The notes below the pieces were generated by a model. The model had not been told where the DNA came from. It did not search any database and was given only the letters and a program-made list of their open reading frames with translations. Source: Roseiarcus sp963741845 (GTDB taxonomy: Bacteria > Pseudomonadota > Alphaproteobacteria > Rhizobiales > Beijerinckiaceae). From it: DNA of 64,000 nucleotides. Below, piece by piece: positions 26,622 through 36,402 of the stretch. The stretch lies in assembly GCA_963741845.1 (NCBI GenBank), contig CAVUJV010000025.1, forward strand, positions 434,001 to 498,000, written 5' to 3'. The position numbers and the translations under genes are program-made. Position 1 is the first letter of the stretch. Each line of letters opens with the position of its first letter.

Positions 26622-27712
26622 GCGCCGAATTCCTTGTCGAGCGGAGCGATCGGGAGCCTGAGCACCCGTCCCGGACCCTTCGCGATCATGACGAGTTCGC
26701 CGTCGTGCTCGACTGCCGACACGACCCCGTGATTCATCCCGTCGACGCGGCTGTGCAGCGAATAGAGCGGCGCCCCATTCGGGTCCAGCCTTACGACGAG
26801 ACCATAGGATCTTGGAGGGGCCCAGGGCTTGACCACCCCCATCGTCTTGAGATGCGCGCCCTGCATCGGCTCCTTGAACGATTCGCCAGAGCGAAGCCGC
26901 GGCGCGATCCAGTATCGAGGTTCGATCTCGGCCATCATGCGCCGGCGATACGCTGGCTCCCGGAGTACGAATTCGACGAGCAGCGTGCGTGCGACGAATC
27001 CGGTGAGCCAGTACCCGCCTGTCGACGCGGGCGAAAGTCGCGACGGATAGATTGGCAGATGAGGGAGCACAACCCTTCGCGATCCCGAGCGCGCAACCGC
27101 GATGAGGCGATGACGCCAGCTTTCGGCGACCAGTGCGTCCTCCCCGCTTGCGCAGACGCCGAACGCATAGTGCAGGCGGTCGGCGAGCATCTTCATCGAT
27201 CCAGTCGCGACGTCGAGCAGCAGAACGCGGCCGGTTCGGCCAAGTTCCATGAGGTCCCACGCCCACTCGTCGACCCCGCGGGTCAGCGAACCGTCGGTGG
27301 CGATCAGCGCGCCGTCCGGTGCGAAGTTGAGCGCATTGACGGCGCTGAGGCCGCTCGCGAAGACGGCGCACGGCCTTTCGTCGGAAATGCGTGAGTAAAC
27401 GCGGACCTCGCGTCCGGCTAACGCCACCGCGAGCGCGCCATCCGGCGCAAGCGCAAGCGCCGAAATCGGCTGATCGAACGCCCGGACTTCCACGAAAGCC
27501 CCGCCGTGCAACCGCAGCAGCTTCTGCCCGTCGGCGAGGTAGAGCGAGCGGCCATCCGTCGCGAGATCTTCCGGCGCATCGCATGTCAGAAGCGTCTCGG
27601 CCCGCTCGAGCGCCTGATTCGGCTTCAATGCGCCGTCGAAGGAAGGCACGGTGACCGCCGCGTCGCCACGGCCCAGAATCCTGTTCGTGAACTCGCGGAT
27701 CGCGCCGATCAC
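26618..27712 (-). CDS. Free-standing SMP-30/strictosidine-synthase-like beta-propeller protein
   Basis: 364 residues with beta-propeller repeats such as APEDLATDGRSLYLADG, ALNFAPDGALIATDGS and YAFGVCASGEDALVAES, the pattern of SMP-30/gluconolactonase and strictosidine-synthase-like lactonases. No signal peptide is evident. GTG start overlaps the stop of the upstream permease fusion, and the stop overlaps the ATPase start, so it is tightly coupled within the transporter operon. A similar propeller forms the C-terminal half of the neighbouring permease. A hydrolytic role on a lactone/ester substrate is a family-based inference. Confidence 0.8.
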   Translation of the reverse strand: MIGAIREFTNRILGRGDAAVTVPSFDGALKPNQALERAETLLTCDAPEDLATDGRSLYLADGQKLLRLHGGAFVEVRAFDQPISALALAPDGALAVALAGREVRVYSRISDERPCAVFASGLSAVNALNFAPDGALIATDGSLTRGVDEWAWDLMELGRTGRVLLLDVATGSMKMLADRLHYAFGVCASGEDALVAESWRHRLIAVARSGSRRVVLPHLPIYPSRLSPASTGGYWLTGFVARTLLVEFVLREPAYRRRMMAEIEPRYWIAPRLRSGESFKEPMQGAHLKTMGVVKPWAPPRSYGLVVRLDPNGAPLYSLHSRVDGMNHGVVSAVEHDGELVMIAKGPGRVLRLPIAPLDKEFGA

Positions 27713-29827
27713 GACTGCCGCCCCCAGCGCTTGTCGTATTGGACGAAACTCGGGTCGGCATTTTCGAGCTTGTATCGTCCGATACGGTTATTGGCGATGC
27801 CGCCGAGATAGAGGTAGCCGCGATGCTCGCGCATCGAGGTGATCATGGGGTGATTGACGCCCTTGAGGTCCCAGAAGGATTTGAGGATCTCGCCGCGCTC
27901 GTTGAATTTGACGACGCAGCCGGAGTTGATGTTCGGAAAGAGCCATTCGTCGACCGGCAGGCGCTTCGCCATGCGCGTGCGAAAGCCCGGCATCCGCCAG
28001 GCGAGATCGAGCGCCGGGCTGCGCATGCCGACGAGCGCGAGCCAGTAATTGCCGTCAGAGGCGAGATTGATGTTGTCCGGATAACCGGGGAGGTTATCCA
28101 TGACGACCTCGACCGCGCCCTTCTTCGGCCCATCGAACCAGTAGCGCTTGATCGAGCAGCCAAATGTCTCGGCGAACAGGATCGACTGACCGTCACTCGC
28201 CACGCAAATTCCGTTGGGAAACTTCAGGCCGCGCACAGCGGTATGGGTCTTGCCGGTGTTGGTGTCGTAGCAGATGATGCGGCCGTTGCCGCGCGCTTCG
28301 AGTCCGTCGACGGGCCACTCGTCCATCTCGTAGCGGATCGTCGCTTCCGAGAAGTAGATGAGGCCGTTGTCGGTGATGTCGAGGTCGTCGGCAAGACGAA
28401 GGCGGCTGTCGTCGTTGACGGACCGAAGGCTTCGGTTCGTCTCGTCCGTCGCCTTCTCGACCTTGCCGTCCGGCGCGATGCGGTAGAGGCCCATACCGCC
28501 AATGCAGATGTAGAGATTGTCGTGGCGGTCGAAGGCCATGCCGAGGGGCTGGCCGCCAATATGCGCGAAGACCTCCATCCGTTCATAGTCCGGCGCAAGG
28601 AAGCGGATGACGTCGCCATGTCGCGAGCCGGCATAAAGATTGTCATGCCGGTCGAGGATAACGTCTTCAGGCGCTTCGATGCGCCCAAGGCCGATGAGTT
28701 CGACGTCGCGCAACCTGTCGTTCTGCTCGAATGGGCCGCCCTTGCCGACATCGGTCGTCGGCGGAGGGGGGAGGTTATGATAGGTTGGGCTGACATAGAC
28801 CTTGCTGATGATGCGCGTGCGGTTCTTCTGCCAGCGGATATCGATCATCGCCGCGACGAGCAGGATGGCGGCGAGCGCCATGCGATTGACGCCGCCGCGG
28901 GCGTTCATCGTCGTGAGGCCATTGGTAATCAGGAGAACGATGAGCGTGCCGACCGCCGACTTGGTGACCGACCCCTTGCCTCCGCCGAGCGTGATGCCGC
29001 CGAGCACCGTCGCTGTCAGTACGATCACTTCGAGGCCGACGCCGATATCGCCGCCGACCGTACCGAGGCGCGCGGCGAAGAACAGCGCGCCGACCGCGGT
29101 GAGGACGCCGCAGGCGACATAGCTGAGCGCGATCGTCCGACGAACGGCGACGCCCGAATTGTAGGCCGAGCGGCGCGAGCCCCCGATGGCGGTGATGTGC
29201 CAGCCGGGCCTCAGCCGCGTCATGAACACATGACCGAAGATGGCCACCGCCAGATAGACGACGGCGATGCTCGGCACGCCGAATACGGTTCCCCCGCCGA
29301 TGAAGTCCCACGACGGAAAATCCGGGAGGGACGAGGCGATATCATTCGAATAGCGCTGGATGAGAAGGTCGAAGGCCGAGCGGTAGATGATCAGCGTAAT
29401 GAGCGTCGTGATGAAGGCGCGTAGCCGCAGATAGCCGATCAGAAATCCATTGACCGCGCCGAGAATGGCGCCAGCGGCGAGGGTCGCGGGGATCACCGCG
29501 ACGACCGGCCAGCCGAGAACGTCGAGCGTGTAAAGGGCGCAGAAATCGGTCAGCGCGAACATCGAACCAACCGAGAGGTCGATGCCGCCGACGATGACGA
29601 CCAGCGCCTCGCCGAGTGCGATAAAGCCGATCTCCGCCGCCTGGCGCGCAGTGTCGGCGAGATTCGACGCCGAAAGGAAATGGTCCAGCGCTCGAACTCA
29701 GCGCGAAGCCGACGATGAGGAGGACGATCACGGGAATGGCCGTCTCGGTCCAGCGCTTGGAGAGGATTTCGCCAAGAAGGTGGTCCGGCCAATAGCGGTA
29801 TCGCCAGCGGGTCAGGGTTTCGCGCAT
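27709..29827 (-). CDS. ABC importer permease fused to SMP-30/strictosidine-synthase-like propeller; frameshifted in this sequence
   Basis: After removing one extra base near 29672-29679 the product is 705 residues. Residues about 25-315 form an RbsC-type permease (VGGIDLSVGSMFALT across the junction, GGITLGGGKGSV, GLTTMNARGGV). After a Pro-rich linker (PPPPTTDVGKGG) residues about 330-705 form a beta-propeller with APEDVILDRHDNLYAGSRHG, MAFDRHDNLYICIGG and PDNINLASDGNYWLALVG, resembling strictosidine synthase/SMP-30. The linker and propeller are in one uninterrupted frame with the permease, so the fusion itself is not an artefact. The propeller side of the membrane is not determinable here. 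The start ATG 29827 precedes RWRYRYWPDHLLGEI. Confidence 0.85.
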
Positions 29828-29899
29828 CGATCGGGCTTGAGGCTCGCCTGGAAGGAACGGAGCCAGCGTCCGGGCAACCACCCGGACGCCGGCCTTCTA

Positions 29900-30916
29900 T
29901 CACTGCTTCTTGAGGTCGCTGAGGTTCCAGCAGGCCATCGCGCTGTTCGCGTTCTCTTTCGTGATCGGGATCAGCGTCGTGTAAGCGGAGCCTTTGATGG
30001 ATCCGGGCTTGACCCCGGACGAGAGGAGGTACTTGATCAGGCCTCCCATCTGCGCGGCCTGCGTCGGAACGTCGTAGCTGAGGTCGAGATCGAAACCGCC
30101 CGACTTCACCTGCTCGCAGGCGCCCTTGCGCTCTCCTCCTCCGGACGTCGCCACAAAGACCTTGCCGGTCAGTCCGGCTTCCTTCACCGCGGCGGCTGTG
30201 CCGATGTCCATACCGTCCCAGAAGCCGACGATTCCGCACAGGTCAGGATTCTGTTTGAGCACGGTTTGGGTAATGGCCTTCGCCTTGGCCGCGTCCCAGT
30301 CGGCCGCCTGGCTGGAGACGACCTTGATTTCGGGATGCTGGGCGAGGACGTTCTCGACGCCCTTGAGCGTATAGGCGCTCGCGGCCGCCGAAAGCGCGCC
30401 CTGCACGATCGCGATCTTGTTGGACTTGCCCTGGCAGGCCTTGACGACGGCCTCGGCATCCTTCTCGCCGATCTCGATCCAGTTCGCGCCGACAAAAGCG
30501 GTGCTGCGATAGGCGGAGCCCATATTGATCTGAATGACGAAGATCCCCTCCTTCTCGGCGCGCTGCAGGAGTTTCGCGTAAGTCTGCACGTCGGGATTGT
30601 GGACCACGATGACTGCCGGCTTCTCGGAGATCAGCGAGGTGACCGCCTGCGCTCCGGCGTTGGTGTTCCAGTTCGGATCGCGAAGCTCGAACTTGACGCC
30701 GTAGGGTTCGAGCTCCTTCTTGAGGCCAGCGTACCACCCTTCCGTCAGGTCGAAGTTCATCGCGACGGGGACGAAGGCGACCGTCTTACCGGCCAGGGCC
30801 TCCCGGAAGGGTTTCTGGAAGGGCTCTTCGAGTCCCTGTTGCGCATGCGCGGGTGCGCTCATCCAGGCGAGGCCGAGCCCGATCAGCGCCGTCTTCGCAA
30901 TCCTGCTGAAAGACAT
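29900..30916 (-). CDS. Periplasmic binding protein of ribose-family ABC importer
   Basis: 338 residues, type 1 periplasmic binding protein with a signal peptide cleaved after SAPAHA (about residue 25). Core motifs PAVIVVHNPDVQTYAKLLQ, GIFVIQINMG and GIVGFWDGMDIGTAAAVKEAG match sugar-binding RbsB-like proteins. A GGAGGAAAC ribosome site precedes the ATG. It lies between the two permease genes of the operon. The ligand is unknown. Confidence 0.92.
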   Translation of the reverse strand: MSFSRIAKTALIGLGLAWMSAPAHAQQGLEEPFQKPFREALAGKTVAFVPVAMNFDLTEGWYAGLKKELEPYGVKFELRDPNWNTNAGAQAVTSLISEKPAVIVVHNPDVQTYAKLLQRAEKEGIFVIQINMGSAYRSTAFVGANWIEIGEKDAEAVVKACQGKSNKIAIVQGALSAAASAYTLKGVENVLAQHPEIKVVSSQAADWDAAKAKAITQTVLKQNPDLCGIVGFWDGMDIGTAAAVKEAGLTGKVFVATSGGGERKGACEQVKSGGFDLDLSYDVPTQAAQMGGLIKYLLSSGVKPGSIKGSAYTTLIPITKENANSAMACWNLSDLKKQ

Positions 30917-30951
30917 TGTTTCCTCCTTGGTTTGAGTTTCTTCGTTTCGCT

Positions 30952-31923
30952 CTAGATATCGCCCTGTTGCGCCGTCTCCTCATTGCGCGGGTTCAGGAAC
31001 GAATCGGTGATGACCGCCAGCAGCAGCACGACGCCCTTGATCAGATTCTGCCCGGCGTAGGGAATGTCCATGATCGTCATGCCGTTGAGCATCGTGCCGA
31101 TCAGCAGCGTGCCGATGATCACGTTGAGCACGCCGCCGCGCCCCCCGGAGAGGCCGATGCCGCCAAGCACCACGACAAGGATGACGTCGTAGATGAGCGT
31201 CGAGTTGAAGATGCGGGTCGGCATGGAGTTGACCGACGCGGCCAGGACAAAGCCCGCGAAGCAGCCGATGAGGCTCGCCAGAACGTATTGCAGGACGATG
31301 ATCGGACGGGTCGGCACGCCGGTGACGCGCGCCGCGTTGGGATTGTCGCCGATCGCGTAGATATAGGCGCCCCAGCGAGTTTGACGAAGAAAGAGCGCCA
31401 CCAGCACGCACATGATGGCGAACATCACGATTGGCATGGGCACGCCCAGCATCGTCCCTTGGCCAATCCGCTGGAACCCGTCCATCGCCGGACTCCATTG
31501 CACGACGTCGAGCTGAAAGAGAAAGGCCTGGCCCAGGCCGGCCACGAAGATGCCCGAGGCCAATGTGGCGAACAGCGAAGGCACGTCGGCGTAAGCGATG
31601 AGCCAACCGTTCGCGAGGCCGAAGGCGATCGCGAACAGGAGCGCGACGACGATCGAGCCGGGGAGCGAGTGGCCGTTCTGAACCATCTGCAGCACCAGTC
31701 CCGGCGGCACTGCAAGCGCGGCGATGAGCGAAATGTCGATTCCGCGCCCGAGCACGACGATCGCCATCGCAAGGCCGAGAATGCCCAAGACCGCCACATT
31801 CTGCAGAAGCGTGAGCATATTGTCCGCGGTAAAGAAGCCGCGGAGGAAAACCGAGAACACGACGAACAGCACGGCGAAGACCGCGAAGACGATCTCCTGC
31901 TGCGTCACCCGGAAGCGTTTCAT
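30952..31923 (-). CDS. Ribose-type ABC importer permease
   Basis: 323 residues, RbsC family, with about eight to ten hydrophobic helices and conserved VVLGRGIDISLIAALAV and GGIGLSGGRGGVLNV segments. Intact, unlike the second permease of the same operon. A homologous permease half occurs in the fusion gene at 27709-29827, so the importer is probably a permease heterodimer. It lies 35 bp downstream of the acyl-CoA dehydrogenase gene and 35 bp upstream of the binding protein. Confidence 0.93.
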   Translation of the reverse strand: MKRFRVTQQEIVFAVFAVLFVVFSVFLRGFFTADNMLTLLQNVAVLGILGLAMAIVVLGRGIDISLIAALAVPPGLVLQMVQNGHSLPGSIVVALLFAIAFGLANGWLIAYADVPSLFATLASGIFVAGLGQAFLFQLDVVQWSPAMDGFQRIGQGTMLGVPMPIVMFAIMCVLVALFLRQTRWGAYIYAIGDNPNAARVTGVPTRPIIVLQYVLASLIGCFAGFVLAASVNSMPTRIFNSTLIYDVILVVVLGGIGLSGGRGGVLNVIIGTLLIGTMLNGMTIMDIPYAGQNLIKGVVLLLAVITDSFLNPRNEETAQQGDI

Positions 31924-31958
31924 CCCTTGGCCTTTTTGTTATGATGGGAACCAGTCTC

Positions 31959-33272
31959 TTACGTTTGGCCAGAGGCGCCCTCCGGTCGCGGCCACAAGCC
32001 CCCGTCGGACCAGGCCTCGGCTTCGTCGAGCGGAAGAGGATTGGCGTCGCCTCCGGTCCGCCTCGGATCGGTGTTCAGCCACCGGCGCAGTTCGAGCTTG
32101 CCGATCTGGTTGCGGTGGACTTCGTCAGGCCCGTCGGCGAGGCGCAGGAGGCGCGTCGTCGCGAGAGCGGCTGCAAGGAAATGATCGTTGCTCGTGCCGC
32201 CGCCGCCGAATGCCTGGATCGCCCAGTCGACGATCGTCTGCGCCATGTTCGGCGCGACGACCTTGATCATCGCGATCTCCTGCCGCGCCGCCTTGTTGCC
32301 GACCGTGTCCATCATATAGGCGGCCTTGAGGGTCAGAAGCCGCGCCTGCTCGATCTTCATGCGCGCTTCCGCGATACGCTCGAGCGTCACCGTCTGTTCG
32401 GCGAGCGGCCGGCCGAAGGCGACCCGCCGCTCCGCGCGGCGGCACAGACGTTCGAGCACGCGCTCGGAGAGGCCGATCAACCGCATGCAGTGATGGATGC
32501 GGCCGGGACCGAGCCGTCCCTGCGCGATCTCGAAGCCGCGCCCCTCGCCCAGCAGGATGTTGCTTGCCGGCACGCGCACATCGGTGAAGGTCACTTCCGA
32601 CGCCCGGTCAGGTACGCCGTAAAAGCCGAGCACCGGCAGCGAGCGGATCACGCGCACGCCCGGCGTTTCCTTCGGTACGAGAATCATCGACTGACGCTTG
32701 TACCGGTCCGGATTCTGCGGGTCGGTTTGACCCATGAAAATGATGATCTTGCAGTGCGGGTTGGTCGCGCCGGTCGTGTACCATTTGCGCCCGTTGATCA
32801 CGTAATGATCGCCGTCGCGCACGACCGAGCTTGCCACATTGGTCGCGTCCGAGGAGGCGACGTCGGGCTCCGTCATCGCGAAGGCGGAGCGAATCTCTCC
32901 CGCCAGCAAAGGCTTCAGCCACTGCTCTTTCTGCGCCTCCGTCCCGTAGCGCAGGATCGTCTCCATATTGCCGGTGTCGGGCGCGTTGCAGTTGAAGACT
33001 TCGGGCGCGAGTAGTGAGCGGCCCATGATCTCGCACAAGGGGGCGTATTCGAGATTGGTGAGGCCGCCCTCATGCGCGGGCAGGAAGAGATTCCACAACC
33101 CCGCCGTCTTCGCGAGCGGCTTCAACTCCTCGACCGTTGGATAAACGGTCCAGGGCCCGAGGCGCTCGGCCTCCTGATAATAGCGGCGCTCGTTCGGATA
33201 GATGTGCTCCGCCATGAAGTCGCGAAGGCGAGCGCCCAGAGCCTGGCTGCGTTCGCTTTGCGTGATGTCCAC
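31959..33272 (-). CDS. Acyl-CoA dehydrogenase family protein
   Basis: 437 residues. Flavin-binding AFAMTEPDVASSDATN and C-terminal GGGGTSNDHFLA, plus LADGPDEVHRNQIG, are typical of the ACAD10/11-like group of acyl-CoA dehydrogenases; the Glu of PDEVH is the candidate base. It oxidises an acyl-CoA with FAD, substrate unknown. It reads from GTG. It is the first enzyme gene of the operon after TetR and precedes the ABC importer, suggesting the imported compound or its product becomes a CoA thioester (inference). Confidence 0.9.
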   Translation of the reverse strand: MDITQSERSQALGARLRDFMAEHIYPNERRYYQEAERLGPWTVYPTVEELKPLAKTAGLWNLFLPAHEGGLTNLEYAPLCEIMGRSLLAPEVFNCNAPDTGNMETILRYGTEAQKEQWLKPLLAGEIRSAFAMTEPDVASSDATNVASSVVRDGDHYVINGRKWYTTGATNPHCKIIIFMGQTDPQNPDRYKRQSMILVPKETPGVRVIRSLPVLGFYGVPDRASEVTFTDVRVPASNILLGEGRGFEIAQGRLGPGRIHHCMRLIGLSERVLERLCRRAERRVAFGRPLAEQTVTLERIAEARMKIEQARLLTLKAAYMMDTVGNKAARQEIAMIKVVAPNMAQTIVDWAIQAFGGGGTSNDHFLAAALATTRLLRLADGPDEVHRNQIGKLELRRWLNTDPRRTGGDANPLPLDEAEAWSDGGLWPRPEGASGQT

Positions 33273-33302
33273 GTGAATCTCCCCTTTAGGCTTGTTGTCC
33301 GA

Positions 33303-34019
33303 TCAAGACGCCGCCCTTCCGAGCTCTTCCAGATTCACAGCGAGCGCACGCTCGACGAAATGTGTCACCGCCGCGATATAGGTCTCGATCGACGTGCCGC
33401 GTTTGCGGTATTTGGCGCGCTTCACGTACCAGTCCTGCAACAGCGGCTTGATCAGCGAGGCCGCGAGCCCGGCCTCGTCCAGCACGAATGCCCCGGAAGC
33501 CGCACCGCTGGCGAGGACGTCGGCGAACAGCTTCTCGGTCATCGCTTCCGCATCGACGGCAAGCTTGCGTTCGGCGGGCGGGAAAGACTTCGCCTCCATG
33601 AAGGCGAAAACAAACCATGGATGCATCACTTCGGACAGCCGGATGTGAGTGTCGATCATCCATGCGAGATGGGTTCTTGGATCGCCGGAAACGTAATCCG
33701 GAGGGGCGCTGAGGATCTCGGTCACGCTGGCCAGCACCTCGCCGAGGATCATCGACAGCAGCATCGCCTTGGTGTCGAAATAGGAATAGAGGCCGCCGAT
33801 GCTCAGGCCGGAGGCTTGGGCAAGGTCCCTCAGACTCGTCGCGTGAAAGCCCCGCTGGTTTGACAGCTTGAGCGTGGCGGCGATGATCCGCGCGAGGTTG
33901 GCGACGGCGTGATCGGTCTTCCGGACGCGTACGGCGTCCCGGTGACGCTCCAGGATCCGGGAGCACAATTCCTCGGTGGAAATGCTGCTGATCCAGCGCC
34001 GTTGACGCGCAGGCGGCAC
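33303..34019 (-). CDS. TetR-family transcriptional regulator
   Basis: 238 residues. The HTH is offset by an N-terminal extension of about 45 residues: ARIIAATLKLSNQRGFHATS, then LAQASGLSIGGLYSYFDTK. The C-terminal ligand domain is all helical. GTG start. It is 30 bp upstream of the acyl-CoA dehydrogenase gene on the same strand and so probably heads and represses the operon. A TetR-type palindrome lies about 105 bp upstream (34122-34135). Confidence 0.88.
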   Translation of the reverse strand: MPPARQRRWISSISTEELCSRILERHRDAVRVRKTDHAVANLARIIAATLKLSNQRGFHATSLRDLAQASGLSIGGLYSYFDTKAMLLSMILGEVLASVTEILSAPPDYVSGDPRTHLAWMIDTHIRLSEVMHPWFVFAFMEAKSFPPAERKLAVDAEAMTEKLFADVLASGAASGAFVLDEAGLAASLIKPLLQDWYVKRAKYRKRGTSIETYIAAVTHFVERALAVNLEELGRAAS

Positions 34020-34403
34020 GTCGCCCTCCCCAATCCCGGGCTCCTGACCGGAGCCTCGTGAATAAGATCACCATGCCAGAGGAGCCGAACGGGCGGAAGA
34101 GGGAAAAAGCAAAAAAGTGAGCGAACGCTCGTTCGAAATCGGTCGCGAAAAGTCCTGCGCCGTCAGGTGGTTCGAACCGCGTAACGGCTCCAACGGGATT
34201 CGAGCGCGCCGCGCCGTCTGCGCGCCGGCCGGCGTCAGAAAAAGACGCAGGAGCTCGTTCTTACGAGACATAAATGGTTAACCTTGCCTTGACTCAAACG
34301 CGCGTTCGCGGAACTAACTTTGACCCGCGCAATTGTCTGAGCCATCAAGGGCGGATAGGGCGATTAAGCCCCTCGTCGGTCAGGGAAAAGGGCGTTCGAG
34401 TTG
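34020..34403. other. Divergent intergenic region between tetR and tamA
   Basis: 384 bp without a supported gene. It contains the TetR-type palindrome at 34122-34135 and an AT-rich TTGACT/TTGACC-containing stretch around 34290-34325, a plausible tamA promoter zone. A 67-codon minus-strand frame (34068-34271) lacks coding character. Confidence 0.5.
34122..34135. promoter_or_regulatory. TetR-type operator candidate
   Basis: Perfect inverted repeat CGAACG-CT-CGTTCG, extended by GAG/CTC-like flanks (GAGCGAACGCTCGTTCG). Arrangement and base content are typical of TetR-family operators. It lies about 103 bp upstream of the tetR start. Confidence 0.6.
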
Positions 34404-36402
34404 ATGGGCGGGTTATCCCGAAACCTACTCGATCGTCTGAGTGTGCGTCTGGTTGTCGCGTTGGCGGCGAGTATGATCGCATTTGGCGATCGGGACACCG
34501 CTCAGGCTTTCGACTTCTTCGGACTCTGGGGTTCGGAGGAAACCCCGCCGCCAGTCTCTCGGGCGGCGATTCCCTATACCGTGACGATCGACGTTGCTGG
34601 CGGCGACAGCGCGCTCAAGTCCGCAGTGAAGGATGCGTCCTCGCTTTACAGGTTGCGCAAGGATGCGCCGCCCGACGGCGAAGCGCTGGCGCGCCGCGCC
34701 GCCAGCGACTTCGGGCCGCTGATCGACGCCTTGTGGGGCGCCGGCTATTACGACGCCACGGTGACGATGGCGATCGGTCGGGTCTCTTTGAGCATCGTTT
34801 CGGACGATGTCGGCGCATTCGCGCGCGCCGCCGAAGGCTATCGCAACCGCGCTGTCGTTCCGATCACCGTGAAGGTCGATCCGGGGCCCATCTTCAAGCT
34901 CCGCACGATTCGCGTCGTGGATGCGGCCGGCGCGGACTTTGCCGACGCGGAACTCCCGCCCCGGATCATCGGCCTCAAGTCGGGCGACCCGGCGGTCGCC
35001 GCAGACCTGCGCGCGTCGCAGGCGCGCATCGTCGACTATTTTCGCAAGCAGAGCCGCCCTTTTGCGAAGGTCTTGTCGATCGTCCCGGTCGTCGATCACG
35101 CGGCCCATACGATGGACGTGACGATCACCGCCGACCCGGGTCCCGTCGCGCCCTTCGGCGAAGCGACGTTGAACGGGCCAAAAGGCTTCGATCCCGCGAT
35201 CGCGCGGTCCTTTCTCTATATCCAGCCAGGCGATCCCTATTCGCCTCAGGCCCTTGACCAGGCGAAAGGCCAGCATCCGCGAAATTCCGGCAGTGGGCGG
35301 CGTGCGCATCACGGAGGGGACGACGCTCGATCAGTACGGGCAATTGCCCTATCAGGTCGACGTTGAGGACCGCATGCCCTACGCCATCGGCGCCTCCGCG
35401 AAATATTCCACTACGAATGGCCCCACGGGTCAGGTGTATTGGGAAGACCGCAACGTCTTCGGCGGCGCGGAGCGTTTGCGCCTGCAGGCGGATCTGTTCT
35501 ACGCGCCCCCGTGGTGGGTCACGTCCCAGAGCATCCGCGACTTCTCAATTCACGATCTCGGGGGCCGCGTATCCGCAAGCTTCCTCAAGCCGGCCTTGTG
35601 GGGCACGCCAAACGATCTCCTGATCGACGCGCTTGCAGAGCGTGTCAGCACCAGCGGCGCGGGCTTCGTCGGCTATGAAGTCGAGGACGAGGACGCGACG
35701 GCGGCCATCCGCCACCGGTTCAGCGATACATTCTGGATCCAGGCCGGAGTGCAAGGGCAAACAGGCGTCGCCACGGATGCGCTCGGCAAGGTGAATTATA
35801 CGCTGGTCGGCGTTCCCGTCTCGGTCAACTACGACACCACCGACAACAAGCTCGACCCGACGCGGGGCGTGCGGCTCAATGCTTCCGCCGTCGGCTTTCC
35901 CATGTTCCTCGGCTCGAGTGTCGATCTTCTGCAGGGCAAAGCGCGCGCCTCCGCCTATTATTCGCTCGACGACGCCTCCCGCTTCGTGCTGGCGGGCAGG
36001 GTCGGGGTTGGCGGGATGGGCGGCGCCGCGTTGGCGGACATTCCCGCCAACTGGCGCTTCTACGCGGGCGGCGGCGGCTCGGTGCGCGGCTACGCCTATA
36101 ACAGCCTCGCGCCGACCGTTCCCTGGGGGGCGGTCGTCGGAGGGCGCAGCCTGTTCGAGGCCTCGGCCGAACTGCGCGTGAAGGTCACGGATACGATCGG
36201 CATCGTGCCCTTCTTCGACGCAGGCAACGCCTTCGCCACGAGCCTTCCGAACTTCGACCAGCGCCTTTACACGGCGGTGGGCCTCGGTTTGCGCTATTAC
36301 ACGTCGATCGGCCCGATCCGCGCCGACGTCGCCTTTCCTCTGGATCCGCACGCCGGCGCGGGCCCCGTTGCGCTTTATGTCAGTATCGGGCAGGCCTTCT
36401 GA
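34404..36402 (+). CDS. tamA: TamA-type outer-membrane assembly protein (BamA/Omp85 superfamily), frameshifted in this sequence
   Basis: Corrected length 665 residues. There is a signal peptide (VRLVVALAASMIAFGDRDTAQA), POTRA-like domains (YTVTIDVAGGDSALKSAVKD, IFKLRTIRVVD) and a C-terminal 16-strand barrel with Omp85 hallmark VRGYAYNSL and final PFFDAGNAF/GPIRADVAFPL segments. One extra A near 35265-35268 (GCGAAAGGCC) splits the frame; correction gives ALDQAKASIREIPAVGG. ATG 34404 follows an in-frame TTG (34401). The stop overlaps tamB (TGATG). TamA and TamB together insert outer-membrane proteins and move lipids. Confidence 0.9.

Noticed and set aside
34068..34271. A 67-codon minus-strand frame upstream of tetR
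   Set aside because: It overlaps the operator-like palindrome and lacks a ribosome site and any recognisable feature.
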